From the NCBI GenBank assembly GCA_002189035.1, contig CM007991.1, positions 2,976,001-3,040,000 on the forward strand: a stretch of DNA of 64,000 nt, written 5' to 3'. Positions 36,855-49,513 of this stretch are shown one piece after another. Under the pieces are notes generated by a model that saw only the letters and a list, made by a program, of their open reading frames with translations, was not told the origin of the DNA and searched no databases. Within the stretch, counting starts at the first letter, position 1, and each line of letters begins with the position of its first letter. A program made the translations under genes and the position numbers. This DNA comes from Utricularia gibba (taxonomy: Eukaryota > Streptophyta > Magnoliopsida > Lamiales > Lentibulariaceae).

Positions 36855-39566
36855 TCCATGTGAAGCGCTCACCGCCGCACCAACACCATCTCCACCATCC
36901 AACTCTACTCATTATCATGCCGCAGCTGCGCCGCCGCACCAAACAACCATCCACTACACCAGCTTGACTTGAACCCTTTGCCCTAGAAAGCAGCAGGGAT
37001 GAATTATCAGCCCCCCAATGAATTACCTGAGTATCCTCTGTTCATCAGATCTAAAGAAACCTGAGCCAAAAAAAAACAAACAAACGATAAAATGGTCCAC
37101 CTCAACTGGCCTGCCTACCTTCCAATCCGCAGACAAAAAAGGGTCCCCCGGCGTTCCCGCGTATAACCGACTGCACAAATGGCGAAAATCCCACCTCGGC
37201 CAGTGACCGAAACCGAACCAACCAACCTTGAGCCGGTGATGAAAAAAAGAAAAGAAGCGAGAAAGAGGTAAAGGGGCTGAAACAGTTTTTAACAAAAGAA
37301 AGAAAAACAGTAGAGAGAGTCGCGGTCAAAGCAAGGATGAGGAAAAAGCAGCGGATGCAACACGGCCATTACGAATTTCCGCCTGGAACGGAAGACCAGG
37401 AACCCATATATACTCAGCCGCGATCCGCTGCCTGAACTTTCAACTTCAATTAATCCTTCCCATCGCAGTTAAACCTTGAGATTAAAGCAGCGTTAAGGCT
37501 TAAGGACGCATCGGTCGACAGTAGAAGCGGTGGTCTCAAAAATTGTAGACTAGAATCCGGGCCGCGTCCAGACCAGGCCAGCATCGGGACCCGATCACGG
37601 GCCCACCTCCGCCTCCGCAAGTCAACCGCGCAATCCCCCGACTACCCTCCTCCGAACAGGATCCCATAGTCGTTTATCTTCATTCGGATCCATGGCTTAA
37701 ACTTTAGTGGAATGGGGCAGAGCGAGTAGCGACACCTACAAGATGCCAACTTTGAAGGTCATTGTGGGCTTCCCGGTGGCCTTGTCCAAGTTGCTTTTGT
37801 CGGCCCGGAGAATGAATCACCTGTTCACAGGCCTCATCTTGTTCTCCTCCAACTCGGGACATGGCAAAGCAAGCATGATTGCTCATTACTAAACGTCAGA
37901 TCAATCATTGAAGTACTAATCCAACACATCCTGCACGTGTTCTTCTTCAAAGTAAAACTTTTACATGCAAATTGCTGAACCGAAACATCAGAAGCGTTGG
38001 TTATTTTCCACCTGTGAATTAGCAGTTTTGCTAATGGAGGGAGTAGGGTCACTGCTTCTCCGACTATCTAGCGCAATAATTGCTTATGTGTGGTGCAGAA
38101 GAGGGGTGAAGAAGAGGCACATGGGAACGGATGCAAGGACAAGCGCAAGAAAACACTACAGATTGGATCATGGGGAGGTGTTCATCTATCTATCTATCCA
38201 TCCATCCATCACACCTGATTCGAATGGCTAAGCCAAGAAGAAAAGCTTCTATTCCCAGCTGTCATGCATGTAGCTACTCTATTATGTATGTATTATTGTA
38301 TATGTGTAGGCATGTACTTTTTCTCCATTCACCAAAAGGTGAGAGCCAACAGAAAGAAAACAAGGATGCCTGTACTTCTCCTGTGGAGGTGATGGATGGT
38401 AAGAGACGATTGGTGGGGTGGTATTGGCTCAACTACTGATCAGATTCAAGATTGGGACAGCTCAGATGATTGACTGGACACTGTGGCGCATGCTTGAAGC
38501 ATAGGAACACGGTTGGCTTTGCGGTAAGAGCTCCATGGAAGCATCCAGGAGCAGGTCTTGTTCGCTTCTGGTCTCAATAGTAGGCAGGCATCAATGGCAA
38601 ACTTCAGGACTGAGTCTCTAATGAAAGGCAGGGGATGCATCTCCAAGTCAATCCAAGTGTTGAGTGCAGGTATTTCACTCATGATGGATGAAATTGAATG
38701 AAGATGTGTCATTGCAACAACGAGGATCTGTGAAATGACACATGTTTTTTCAGTTTCTGTTAGAAGTACAACAGCTACTCTTCCAATTTTTTTACCGCAG
38801 CTGTAAATTCGACATTCGTGACGGTCGCTTTTAAAACCAACGAACGCCATCCAACGCATGCCCACCTCCATTTACAGTGCGGCGGTCCTCTCAGTGACGT
38901 ATAAATTTACCCCTCACAGTAATTTTAGTTTAGACCCATTGCTTAGAGCAATCCTACATTTGGCAGCTAAACTAAAATAGGTGCCAGATATCATCACTAA
39001 TTGGGACAAAAGAGGAAGATATCCTCGTTGGACAGTAAAAAAGTGTACTTGATGCTCATCATCTCTAAACATCGTATCTTGAACATGCAACTTGGTAGCA
39101 AAAATACAAATAAACCAGGAGGAGAAATGCACAAGTGAGGTTCAAGTTCAACAACGTCCCAACTGCCCTTGCCTCGGGCTCCATTATTGTACAGATTCAA
39201 GATCGGATCAACTCTGAAAACAAGGCAAACATGTGTATAGAATTGGTGAAGGTAGTACGCTGTTACATGCTCAGTCATATACTTGGTGGGAGTTGTCGTG
39301 GGAATGCAGTGAACTTCTCCAATGAATCTGAAAGATTCTCGAATCCTGGTAAATCACACAGAGATCGAATCTTGAAGACTTCTTCAGAGGTGGGCACCAG
39401 CAGAAGCAGCACAGCAGCACCATACCGTGTGCTCTGAAGCCTCAAATAGCAATGCCTAGTTCCATGGAGCAAGTGTATTGGTCCCAGTTCCACCAAAGCA
39501 TCAATAACAGTAGAATAAAGAATCCCAAAGGCAGGAGCGAAATCCAACCGTAAACGTACAGTACAG
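36855..39566. other. Large intergenic region, PRAF1 promoter to F-box gene
   Basis: About 2.7 kb without a recognised gene. On minus, 37711-37890 has a short frame ending in a lysine-rich ADKSNLDKATGKPTMTFKVG segment, and 38446-38871 has an open frame of about 140 codons with no family features; either may be a relic or non-coding transcript. The rest looks like promoter and F-box 3' flank. Confidence 0.35.
38184..38210 (+). repeat. Tetranucleotide microsatellite (CTAT/CCAT)
   Basis: A compound tract of TATC units passing into CCAT units in the intergenic region after PRAF1. Confidence 0.85.
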
Positions 39567-40708
39567 TTACGGGACTGCATCGAGCCTCGCGTCAAGCATA
39601 AATCCGCGAAAAATACCGTCGCCGCTGCCGGGGACGCTGTCGATCCATCTCCACCCATTTTTCCAATCGTCAACATCTTCCCAAAGAGCTAATCTTCCGA
39701 CCCTCTTCGCTGAAAAACACACACGGTTCCCTCCGCCAAAAACCTTGAATTTGCTACTCTCTGCGAAATAACGATACATTTCAGGGGGCATTCGAGTAGC
39801 TTCTTCCCATTCCAAGCTCTCCAAATCAAGCCTTAGTATCAAGATTGTTGTGCAGGAGCTCTGCAGAGCGTAAGAGCTTTTTAGACCGCCCACCATGTAA
39901 ACCTTTTCATCATTACCGGATTTCACTAACCTAGGCCGCTTCAGAATATCGAACATCTCCCCCAGTGGCTCTTTTTAAGCCTAACCCACTGCATCGATTT
40001 CTCCAAGTCAACTATTTTTGTCTTGAACATGGCCCATTGGGACCTCCACGGCGTGCCCAAATCGCATAACGTGAGGATGAAATCAGATATCAGGACTGCG
40101 CTCCGAGGTTTTGAAGGGAGATTGGAAGAGAATTTGAGCCAATTCTTTACGAGATTTGAGCTTAGATCTCCTCCGCTTCCGGGATTGCTATTCTCGGAAT
40201 AATACAGAACAGCAAGCTCACTGAGAACAATTACCACGTCAAGCGATCCAGCCAAAACAGACCCGTGGCGCGACCACGCGGACCCTAGCTGAGGGAGCGT
40301 CTTGAATTGGCAGGTCAAAGGGTTGCAGACAACGAGGGCCTTCTGGGATAAGCTGTTCTTGGATCCCTGCTCAACGGCCCAGAGGTAAAGGAGTCCACGG
40401 GCGGAGGTGATCGGGTGCAGGGCAGAGAAGGGAAGAAAAGCAAGAGAAAATTTCAGCCATCGGTCCAATTCAGGGTCGAAGGCGTGGAGAGTGGGATGTG
40501 GGCAGGCATGCCGGTGGGAGGGCTTGAGAGCCAGAAAGGAAAGTGGGCGCGATTGTACCCGGAGGAGATGGAGGAAGGACTGACCGGAGAGAGCAGAGTA
40601 GAAGGCCTTGCAAACACATTTTGCCGCCGCGATTTGGCGGAGAGGCAGGCGGCAGAAGATGAGGTGAATAGTCTCCTGGGGTAGCGCGTTGAATGGCGAA
40701 GCATCCAT
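39567..40708 (-). CDS. F-box protein with kelch/galactose-oxidase-like C-terminus
   Basis: Probable substrate receptor of an SCF ubiquitin ligase; the target is unknown. The start at 40708 gives MDASPFNALPQETIHLIFCR, then LPLRQIAAAKCVCKAFYSAL, a clear F-box. The C-terminal half is the beta-propeller-like region of the plant F-box family, with LHPITSARGLLYLW, VVCNPLTCQFKTLPQL, KNWLKFSSNLPSKPRSAVLI, VGGLKSSYALQSSCTTILIL, DLESLEWEEATRMPPEMYR and VCFSAKRVGRLALWEDVDDW. It has a single exon. One base is missing at the C5 run 39959-39963: adding it joins WVRLKKSHWG to EMFDILKRPRLVK. The most similar Arabidopsis protein I recall is At5g43190-like; LCR, the miR394 target, looks different. Confidence 0.87.
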
Positions 40709-41919
40709 AGCTTCGCCGGCGAATTCACTTCCTTCAACCGCAAAAAAATCCAGGAGGAGACATTCGGTCGGAGGATTTTTAGGGTCAGCTCCGGTGTGGT
40801 GTGTGGTAACAACGAAAAAAGAAACGCGCTCGGAGTGAGTTGACCACTTGACCATGACCCAAGAGTAAGACACGTGATGGACTGATGGTTACAGTCTAAT
40901 TTGGGCCCTCCGAAGAAAAAGCCCATTCGTTCAATTTTGTGACCTTAGCCCAACTCCTCTACAGTGAAAGAATCCATCACTTGTTCAGGTTTCAACGGTA
41001 AACAGCAATGTGATATCACATATCCCGTGATGAGTTGGGGGCGGGATGAAAATCTGGAAATAGAGAAATGGAATGGCTTAAGTTTGATTTTTGGTTGCTG
41101 GGTTGTTCTCGGTATCTCCAAAGGACACTGGTTGAGGTTTGACGCTTGGCCCCTCGTTGCTTTGTAGGGGCAAAGCACAGCCTTTGATTCTAGAGGGTTT
41201 GCCACGACACCCAGAATATCCAGCATTGATTGAGATGATGGTGTTGTTCTTTTGTGTTTCATGTAGGAACGATTAAAAATTGCAACTTGTGTGTTCGGTC
41301 CCATGTGCTGACATTTAGGCCTCAAATGGTTTGGAATCTTTGGATTCTTTATTCTGTAGTGTTAACTTCCAGTAGGAGATGGTGCACGGTTAGGTTGTCC
41401 CTAGAGGCGAACTCTAGAGCGGCATGTAATCCACACGAAATCACCCTTGATTCCTGCCCGACTACACAAGTACCTGTCTTGTGAAACTCTGAAGGTCACA
41501 CGGCGACTGCCATTCAGCTAATAATCTATTTGAATATTCTCCAGTTGGGTCAATTGACGTTTAGGGTTCTGTTCAAAGGCCGGAGCTTTCGTGTGTCTGT
41601 GTGAGCCGTTGACAATGATTTATCCTTGTTTTTTTTTTCTTTTGTGATAGTGGTGTTCCATTTTTGCCTTTTCGATAAGTAAATGTTTTTCTTTTCGATT
41701 CAGCTCTGGTTGCTCAAGGGTTGCTTCTTGTGAGCAATTACTATCGATTTGTTTTAAGGATGCTGCGAAAGACCGGATCTTGTGGTGGTTTAGGGTTTTA
41801 GAATCACCCCAAGAGGAAATCAACTTTTCGATTCGGAAACTCTGTTTTCTGAGATGTGAGATTTATCTGTTGGTGGTTTTCTTTGGTTGATCCCAAGCTT
41901 CGAGATTGGGAAAGGAATC
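40709..41919. other. Divergent promoter, F-box and trihelix genes
   Basis: About 1.2 kb. The minus open frame at 40945-41325 lacks family features. The part after about 41580 is T-rich and contains a TTTAGGGTTTTAG telo-box motif near 41795, probably the trihelix leader. Confidence 0.45.
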
Positions 41920-43155
41920 ATGGATGTGAATATGACATCGATGAGTAGTATCCAGGGTAATGATGCATCATGTGCTAGAGCTTTTAACATGCAGGGGACA
42001 GTGAGACCTCACCATCATCATCTGCAGCAGGAAAGGCTCCCTGGGCAGGGGTCATCAATAGGCTTCACTAGTAGCATTCATGAGAATACAGGGACTTCTC
42101 TAAACCATGAAAAGATGATCTCAACAGCAGATATGGGGAGGTCTGTAAGTGATGATGGTGATCCCAGTCTCCTGGAAGAAGTCTCCGAGGGCCGAAAGGA
42201 TGCTAATGGAAGCAAAAAGAGTGGCTCGCCATGGCATCGTGTGAAATGGACTGACACAATGGTGAGGGTGTTGGTCACAGCTGTTTCCTACACAAATGAA
42301 GAGGCTGCTGCCGAGTTTGCCAGAGGACCGAGGAGGAAAAGCATTACATTGCAGAAAAAGGGAAAGTGGAAGGCCATCTCAAAGGTGATGACTGATAGAG
42401 GTTACTTTGTTTCACCCCAGCAGTGTGAGGACAAGTTCAATGATCTCAACAAGAAGTACAAGAGGCTGAACGACCTACTTGGGCGGGGGACCTCTTGTGA
42501 AGTTGTTGAGAATCCATCTCTGTTGGATATGGTGGATCATATATCTGAGAAAGCCAAGGAGGAAGTCAAAAGAATCCTGAGCTCAAAGCATTTGCATTAC
42601 GAAGAGATGTGTTCTTACCATAATGGGAACCGTTTAAACCTGCCTCCTGACCCTGAGCTCCGGCATTCACTAAGACTCGCCCTGATGCTGAAAGATGATC
42701 AAGATGAGGAGGACAACGACATGAGATCTCATCTCAACAATGAGAATGGAGAGGGTGATCATAGCTCTCCTTTAGGAGGATCTGAGAAGAGAATGGATGA
42801 TCTGTTAGGCAGTTCAAGCAAGAGGGGTAAGCATAATCACAACGCTGAACATTTTAGTCACAAGGGCTTCAGTAGTTTCCATGGTAATGATGGAAGGCAG
42901 ACATCATCTGAAAGCACCCACGCTCCTCAGGAGCAGCTGGCAAGTCAAAGGAATCTGGAGGTGGAGGAACAGAGGCTGCGGATACATGAACAGATGGTGC
43001 AGCTGGAGAAAGAACGCCTCAAATGGATCGAATTTTCCATGCAAGAAGACGAGGAACTCAAAGCTATGAAAATCGAAATCCAGAGAATGAAGGTGGAAAA
43101 CGAAAGAATGGCTCTGGAACTGAAACAAAAGGAAATGATTCTCGATACAACTTAA
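41920..43155 (+). CDS. Trihelix transcription factor
   Basis: DNA-binding protein of the plant trihelix family, close to the Arabidopsis At1g21200/At1g76870 group, whose targets are little known. Single exon, about 411 residues; 41920 (MDVNMTSMSSIQG) is the first ATG in frame. The trihelix domain is SPWHRVKWTDTMVRVLVTAV, LQKKGKWKAISKVMTDRGYF, SPQQCEDKFNDLNKKYKRLN, with the three conserved tryptophan/phenylalanine positions. After it come GRGTSCEVVENPSLLDMVD and SSKHLHYEEMCSYHNGNRLN. An acidic serine-rich segment follows, then a long C-terminal coiled coil (EVEEQRLRIHEQMVQLEKER). No frame break is present. Confidence 0.93.
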   Translation: MDVNMTSMSSIQGNDASCARAFNMQGTVRPHHHHLQQERLPGQGSSIGFTSSIHENTGTSLNHEKMISTADMGRSVSDDGDPSLLEEVSEGRKDANGSKKSGSPWHRVKWTDTMVRVLVTAVSYTNEEAAAEFARGPRRKSITLQKKGKWKAISKVMTDRGYFVSPQQCEDKFNDLNKKYKRLNDLLGRGTSCEVVENPSLLDMVDHISEKAKEEVKRILSSKHLHYEEMCSYHNGNRLNLPPDPELRHSLRLALMLKDDQDEEDNDMRSHLNNENGEGDHSSPLGGSEKRMDDLLGSSSKRGKHNHNAEHFSHKGFSSFHGNDGRQTSSESTHAPQEQLASQRNLEVEEQRLRIHEQMVQLEKERLKWIEFSMQEDEELKAMKIEIQRMKVENERMALELKQKEMILDTT

Positions 43156-44808
43156 CTTCTCGGTGGTCGTCACCATGCCATTTGCTTCAGTTACTTGTTC
43201 TTGGCCACCGCCATGAAATGATTTCTTCTTCTTCTTCTCTGTGTTGATGAAGTTGGGCCTTTGGATCGGTTCACCAACTGAGCTATATTGGGCCCATATT
43301 GTAATGGGCCTTCTTCGATGCCTATATAATACAAGAAAACACTTGCACACTACGCATTGCGTTCCTGGACTATAGCGTACGCTGGCCCATGAAAATGAAG
43401 AGGGCCCGGCCCAATAGTGTGTTAATTTCCATTAGCGCAGTTAGTACGGAAGGGTCCAGGTTGTTTTTGGAGGTGGACTCCAAGAAACAACACTTGGGAA
43501 GATAAGATAAAGCAACAGTGTGATTCAGCTGAGGAGACAAACTGGTAAGGGCAGTCCGTACAAGGATAAAGAAACAACCAGCACACAATACAAGCAGAAG
43601 TGAGGGAGGTGAGGGCTGGTACTCTGTCCTGTAACACTGCTCTGTTCATGATGCCACTGGAAGAAGCAAAGATCTGCTTTGGGACATGACTTGCTGCAGC
43701 TGTTCCCCAGAGCCTTGATGCTGCTTTCTGGTTATTTTCTACTGCATCTAGTGATGAAAGAGTGGCAGAAGGGGAGGAAGAAGAAACTAGGAGAAGATTT
43801 GACAGGATGGAAGGAAGAAGCTACATGAAGTGCGGGGCTTTTCCCCCATCCCAACTTCTCTTCTCCGGGGCTGGAAGCCTCCATTGATGGTACAGGTATT
43901 GACAGAGGCAGAGAGTTGAGCACACCACAGGGTAACTCAAGTGGGGGATTGGGAGGTTTGCATCCACTCCAAGGGTATCCCCCCATTTGCATATGAATAA
44001 ATATAGGCACACACGCTCACATTCTGCCGTTCCATTGACTTCCAACAAGCAGTAAAATCATTTTAAAAGTTGTGCCGAATGGGGCATTCTAAAGTGTGTG
44101 GCATGACGTATAAAAATGGAGGCCTGGGCTTGCTTGCCGGTGAAAAGGGAAAAGGTTATCATAACCCTTGAGACAAAGGGAGAGAAAACTTCTCTTAGGA
44201 CTGCTGTGAAATTTATAAGAGCAAGGCAGGGAGGGAGACAGGTTCTCGGTCTTGGAGACATCAGATAACAGCTGATTGGCCACTTCCCATTAAAAATGCA
44301 ACACTAAAAGCTGGCTTTCTGTCCATGCATTTAATATTTGGATATGGATAGAGCTCAGCTGGTAACCAGAAAAGGTCAACTTTCAGCAAAAACCCGACAC
44401 TTGCTGATCTCGATTCCAAGATGGAAGCAGCGGGTTTTCCTCCTACTGAAACTAGTCTCATAGATTTACTTCTCTGTCTGCATTCAAAGAACATGATGAG
44501 ATGCATTATTGAGTCTTGAGCTTGGGGGCTCAGAAAATTAGGTGAATACGATTACCAAACTTAAGCACCCTGCCCCTACCGCCTACATGTCCATAAGCCT
44601 TATTGGCTATCCTTTACGCTGGACCAGACTAGGCCTCCCTTAAAGCAGTTGACAATGATAAAAAGACAAAAAATATATAGCTATCTAATAGGGGTGTTGG
44701 GTTTATCACAACTAAAGTAAACAGTTTATGGATAGAAACAGACCGCTTATAACAGCTCTGTTTCTGTAGTTGAGAATAGTGAAATCATTTTTTCCAGAGC
44801 TGTTGTTG
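43156..44808. other. Convergent 3' flanks, no gene seen
   Basis: About 1.65 kb between the stops of the trihelix and thioredoxin-fold genes. Several minus open frames of 65-90 codons have no family features. I looked for common plant microRNA sequences and saw none. Confidence 0.4.
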
Positions 44809-46309
44809 CTACTTGGGATGCCATTTGATGCTGCATCCAATACTGGGGTGTTGGGGAAAAAGTTATTAATAAGCCCCCTTTAGCAAGCAGACATTAAGAT
44901 GGGATAATTAATACCTGGGCTTTTGAACCGGTGACAATGGCTGCCCGCTTAGAACTCTATCTATTGCTAAGCCCAAGTCCCTGAATTATGAAGCATCAGG
45001 AACAGAGCACGCGAAGCCAAAAATGTATGTCGTTTGGTTGTTGGCATAGGATAAACGCGCACCTTCCTGTGACCGCTATATCATTTCCAGGTCGTGAGTC
45101 ATCATACTGTCCATGGTAAACGAGCTCAAATGGCCGGCGGCCCTCCTGCTCCCCCACCAACAAATGTATGATATGAATGAGTGACTAGCTCCTCCCCAAA
45201 GTATAATAGCTAGTGATTGCGTACCTTCTTAAATAAGAAAAACTCGGGGGTGCATACAGCCCCAAAACTTGTTGCAACTTCCTGGGACTGTGAGCTCAGA
45301 CCAAAAACCGAATTCCGAACTCAAAACTCAAACGAATCAAACAGTATACTAAATAACTGCAATACCGTATCACCTCATCATAGAGATATGGGAATTCATA
45401 GTTATGCATTTTGGCATCCTCAGCCATGAGCTGTGGTCCATCCTGTGAAGAATACGTTCATGCTAAATAAGAGCCCATATTTGATCCAATGCTACTAGAG
45501 ATTTCGCACAACAGGACCATAAGAAACCTGTGGATGAGTAACCACTGAATTTGATGAGATGGCAACGACTGCCAGGCCCTTCTGTAGAGACCAAGATGAA
45601 ATTCCAATGATGCGCATCGCAAGATAGGTGGAAATCTATTCTACTCTAACTACCTTCATATAGAAGCTGGAAAGCTTTACTATGTGCTTTTTCAAATGTA
45701 TCACGAAAGGGCAATGGTTGCAAATGAACATTACCTGCACAAACAACGGAATTCGCAAACTGTCTGGATAAACAGATTGCAACAACAAGAAAAAAATCAT
45801 TTTTTCATATCATTACCAGCAATGCCGGGTGAGGTTCGAAGTCGTCCAGCGTCCACGTCTTTCCGGTCAGCGGTTCTGAGAGCTGTCTAAACGGAGTTTA
45901 ATTATTTTTCTGTGATGTGGGTGTACAAAAACGAAGGAATGAACCTCAATCCTGCTGTTTCTAATCTAATGGATGAAGAAGAAGAAAGATGCACACAACG
46001 TTTCGAAGTAGCCGCGTATGCTACGCTTGAATTTCATTCATTACGGGGAAAGAAGTAGAAAACCTCGAAATATGGAGCCCGAAATCCTAGGGACGGACCT
46101 TTGGACTCTAATCTCGCAGCTCGAACCAGGAGCTTTCTCGGAGCCAGACGATTTGCCCTACCACCATTCCATCCCGCACTCGAATTTGGGTACATCGATG
46201 ATGATGATGATCGATAAAGATAAGAGCACCGACCCCCAAATTCAGCCGATGACATGACTCCAAGAACCGCCGCCGGAACCCTCGCCATATTCGCCAATCC
46301 GTACATCAT
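44809..46309 (-). CDS. Thioredoxin-fold (AhpC/TSA redoxin) protein, probably plastid
   Basis: Redox protein of the thioredoxin superfamily resembling Arabidopsis At1g21350; the physiological target is unknown. About eight exons, the first two being 46064-46309 and 45817-45882. The N-terminal 60 residues are Ser/Arg-rich (LAPRKLLVRAARLESKG), suggesting an organelle transit peptide. The body reads GFRAPYFE, LSEPLTGKTWTLDDFEPHPA, VMFICNHCPFVIHLKKH (a CNHC centre), KGLAVVAISSNSVVTHPQ, DGPQLMAEDAKMHNYEFPYL and SQEVATSFGAVCTPEFFLFK, then GRRPFELVYHGQYDDSRPGN and a final SIGCSIKWHPK. All exons join in frame with GT-AG introns, so the gene looks intact. Confidence 0.88.
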
Positions 46310-46945
46310 TTCACAATCGCCTTATCCTCGTCCGGCAACTGGTTCAGTTCACATCCTTCACAAACAGGAAACAAGAAGGCTATAGCAGTGGGCCCCGTCA
46401 AATGACAACTTCTAGCACTTTAGTAGGATCAATAGTTTCTTTTCAGGTTCTCCTTTTCCACGAAGACTTGTTTCCCTCTGGAAGCCGATTGCGCGACGCG
46501 CTATCCGGACGTATTGATCGAGGGTGACATAGTTGGAATTTTGTTCCGATCCTCAAGAAAGGTAACGTCTCCTTGATGTTTCAAAGTTGCGGCACCCCGT
46601 TGACGAAGATCTTTATACGTTTTCACATTTGGGATTTTTATGGATTCTCGATCTTCGCAAGTGGAATGTATTTCTTGAGAGGGTTCTCCTGTTAGCATCG
46701 GATCGGGCAATTTTTTCATCTTTTTTTGGCGTAAGCTTCTGGATTCTTATCATCTTCTTTGGTTTTTATTTTGGGGGTGTACTGGTTTTGAACTTCTGCA
46801 TCTTTAGTTCTTCTAGTGGTTTGATATTCTGCGTCCAGTAAGTTTTCTATGGTTAAGATCTGCTAAAACGGATTTCATGTGGTCTCATTTGGTGCCTTAG
46901 GAACGAAGTAGACCAAAGTGACAACTGAGCCTACAAGAGAAGGAT
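46310..46945. other. Divergent promoter, thioredoxin-fold and TOL genes
   Basis: About 640 bases between divergent starts. It includes a T-rich stretch at 46700-46830 and probably a leader intron of TOL. Confidence 0.45.
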
Positions 46946-49513
46946 ATGGAAACTGTTGTGGATGTTGCTCAAAGGGCTACCAGTGACATGCTTATTGGTC
47001 CGGATTGGGCAATTAATATGGAACTATGTGATATCATTAACAGGGATCCTGAGTACTGATGCTCGACTTTTCTCATCATTACATTTTTCATCAAGTGAAT
47101 TGTATCTTAACAGAGTGAAATCGGATTTAGGCAAGCAAAGGAAGCACTGAAGATACTCAAGAAAAATCTGGGGAACAAAAATCCGGAAGTCCAACATCTC
47201 ACACTAGTTGTAAGTGATTACATTATATTTTTGCAACGAAGGGAAAGGAAGATTGTTGATAGGTATAATATTCTCTTATTTATTGCTGTATTTAAAATCT
47301 CATGTTTCAGGTGCTGGAGGCTCTCAGTAAGAATTGCCCTGAAAACATTTTTCAGCAGATTTCAGAGCGTGATATTTTGCATGATTTGGTCAAAATCGTA
47401 CGGAAGAAGGTAGTCCATCCTTCCTTTAGTCATACTCTTTACTTTCCCACTCTTTTATTTTCATGATTTTGATTTTTTATTCACGTGGATATTCAGCCTG
47501 ATTTACGTATGAGAGAGAAAATTCTAGAGCTGATAGATACTTGGCAAGAAGCTCTAGGAGGACCTGTAGGGAGGTTTCCCCAGTATTATGACGCTTACAG
47601 GGAACTCCTGGTGAGTAAATGTGGATTCCACTATAATTCCTTTTTCCCAGATCAGAATCTTTGGACACAAGGATTACTTGCGTGGGGTGTTTTATTGATT
47701 CATGAGTTACACAATGTAATATGCTGATCTTATACTTTGCTGGCCCTTGCATTTTAATTGAACAGTCATCCGGGATAAAATTTCCTCCCCGAGGAGAAAT
47801 AGCGTTCCAGTTTTTACTCCACCTCAGACACATCCAATAATTAGGGGTAACCTTTCGCATGAAGAAACTGCTGTTGAAAACGCTGTTGTATCTGAGACTT
47901 TTCCGCTTAGGTATACTTCAAGTCTGTTTGTTGTTAGAAGTATGAGTTTTTGTTATTTGTGATGGTTATTTAGAAATTAAATGTCTTGGTTAAGAAGATG
48001 ATCCTTCCATTGATACAGTTCGCCAGAGATCCAAAATGCTGAGGAGCTTGCTGACATTCTCAAGGAAATGCTTGCTGCCATGGATCCTACTAATCCTCAA
48101 GTTGAGTTTCCTTTTTTTTTTTTTTGGATTTCCATTTTATTCATCCGATTCATATGTGAGGAAAATTCTGCTGGTGTGAGCCCTTTTGCTTCCTCTATGC
48201 TTCATATGGCACAGAATTTTTGATATTTCTCCCAAACTAGTAAACTGTAGTGCCCCAGTGTGAAAAGAAAGTCGAATGAATAATTTGTTTGTGTCCACAT
48301 GATGTTGTAGGGTGTGAAGGATGAAGTCATTGTTGACTTAGTTGATCAGTGCCGATTGTATCAAAAACGTGTGATGATTCTCGTGAACAATACTGTGTAA
48401 GAATATCCACTCCTTGAATCAGTATTAATCAACTTTTTTTTGTTCGGCTATGAAATCTTGTCTATAATCGCTAATAGCTCCACCCTCTTGCAGAGATGAG
48501 GATCTTTTATGCAGAGGGCTGGTGTTAAATGATAAATTGCAGGATGTGCTTAGATATCATGGTGATATAGCCAATGGGAAGCACATGTCTTCTGACAGGA
48601 GGGATAAAACTTCTCCTGCACCTAATGCAACCGGGAGCCATGGTTCTGTGCCGCCACTCATGGCTGTGAATGAAAAGGATGGTGAATACGAGGATGACTT
48701 TTCACAGTTGGCACACAGGTATTTTTATGGCTTGACGTTTGTGCTTCAGTTCGCCCTCTCTCTCATGTCATGGTTTTCTTGGCATTCGTTGGTAACGTGA
48801 GCAATACCAGATCAACTAGGGATAAATCTCGAGGAGCTGTCTATAAACCAGCGAACATCAAGAGTGAGCCTGTGCAGATTAGTCCACTTCCTCCACCACC
48901 CTCTTCGAATAAAGGCATGGTATCACGTTTAGGCACTGTGGATTATCTCAGTGGTGGTATCTATGAGAAAGATGATTACTCAAAAAGACAAGGGCTGCCT
49001 CCCGCCCCTGCCCAACCAAAGAACCTGAACCCTGTTCCTGCATCAAGTTCAGGGCTATCTTCTTTTTCATCTCCAGAGGATTTCATCAATCCAACAGCAA
49101 CCCCGGATGATTTTGTCAATCCAACAGCCAAGTCAGATGATTTTGTCAATCCAACAGCCAAGTCAGATGATTTTGTCATTAATCCAACAGCCAAGTCAGA
49201 TGACTTCCTCAATCCAACTGCTGCGTCGGATGATTTCATTAATCCAACAGCATCTCTGTTTGCTGGAAAACAAAGGCATGAGGGCCCTCCAATGAAGGAG
49301 TCACTTAAGCAGTCGCCTGTTTCAGTTGCACCACAGGATGCTCCTAGCTGGGGTGGACGTGGTAGTGGTGGGTCTGGCGACGCCTTAACTGGGGCCACGC
49401 AGAATCTGTCCATCGGGAGGCCGGCACCTGGAGATTCACTTTTCAAAGACTTGGTCGACTTCGCCAAGGCCAAGACAGCATTGCCCAAGCCAGGAACGGG
49501 CAGGCCATCGTAG
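46946..49513 (+). CDS. TOL: TOM1-like (TOL) ubiquitin adaptor, VHS-GAT
   Basis: Endosomal ESCRT-0-like adaptor that binds ubiquitinated membrane cargo. Exons 46946-47052, 47116-47209, 47311-47409, 47497-47610, 47766-47910, 48019-48100, 48311-48396, 48494-48718 and 48811-49513. The VHS domain is [55 protein letters not shown] and [16 protein letters not shown]. The GAT domain covers [20 protein letters not shown] and [20 protein letters not shown]. The tail has [20 protein letters not shown] and a tandem NPTA repeat, ending with a DLVDFAKAK helix. One base is missing in the C4 run 47787-47790: adding it restores [17 protein letters not shown]. The second exon boundary (47116) is the least certain. 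Confidence 0.92.
49076..49258 (+). repeat. Six tandem copies of a DDFxNPTAxS peptide unit in TOL
   Basis: Six consecutive decapeptide-like units ([20 protein letters not shown] twice, [31 protein letters not shown]). Neighbouring copies are nearly identical in DNA as well, so the expansion is recent. Other TOL proteins, as I recall, have one or two such NPTA motifs. Confidence 0.92.

Noticed and set aside
39567-40708. F-box gene as the miR394 target LCR
   Set aside because: The F-box and C-terminal sequence do not look like LCR and I saw no miR394-complementary site.
40453-41325. Minus open frames around the F-box start and upstream
   Set aside because: One is an alternative frame of the F-box exon; the other lies in the promoter region and shows no protein features.
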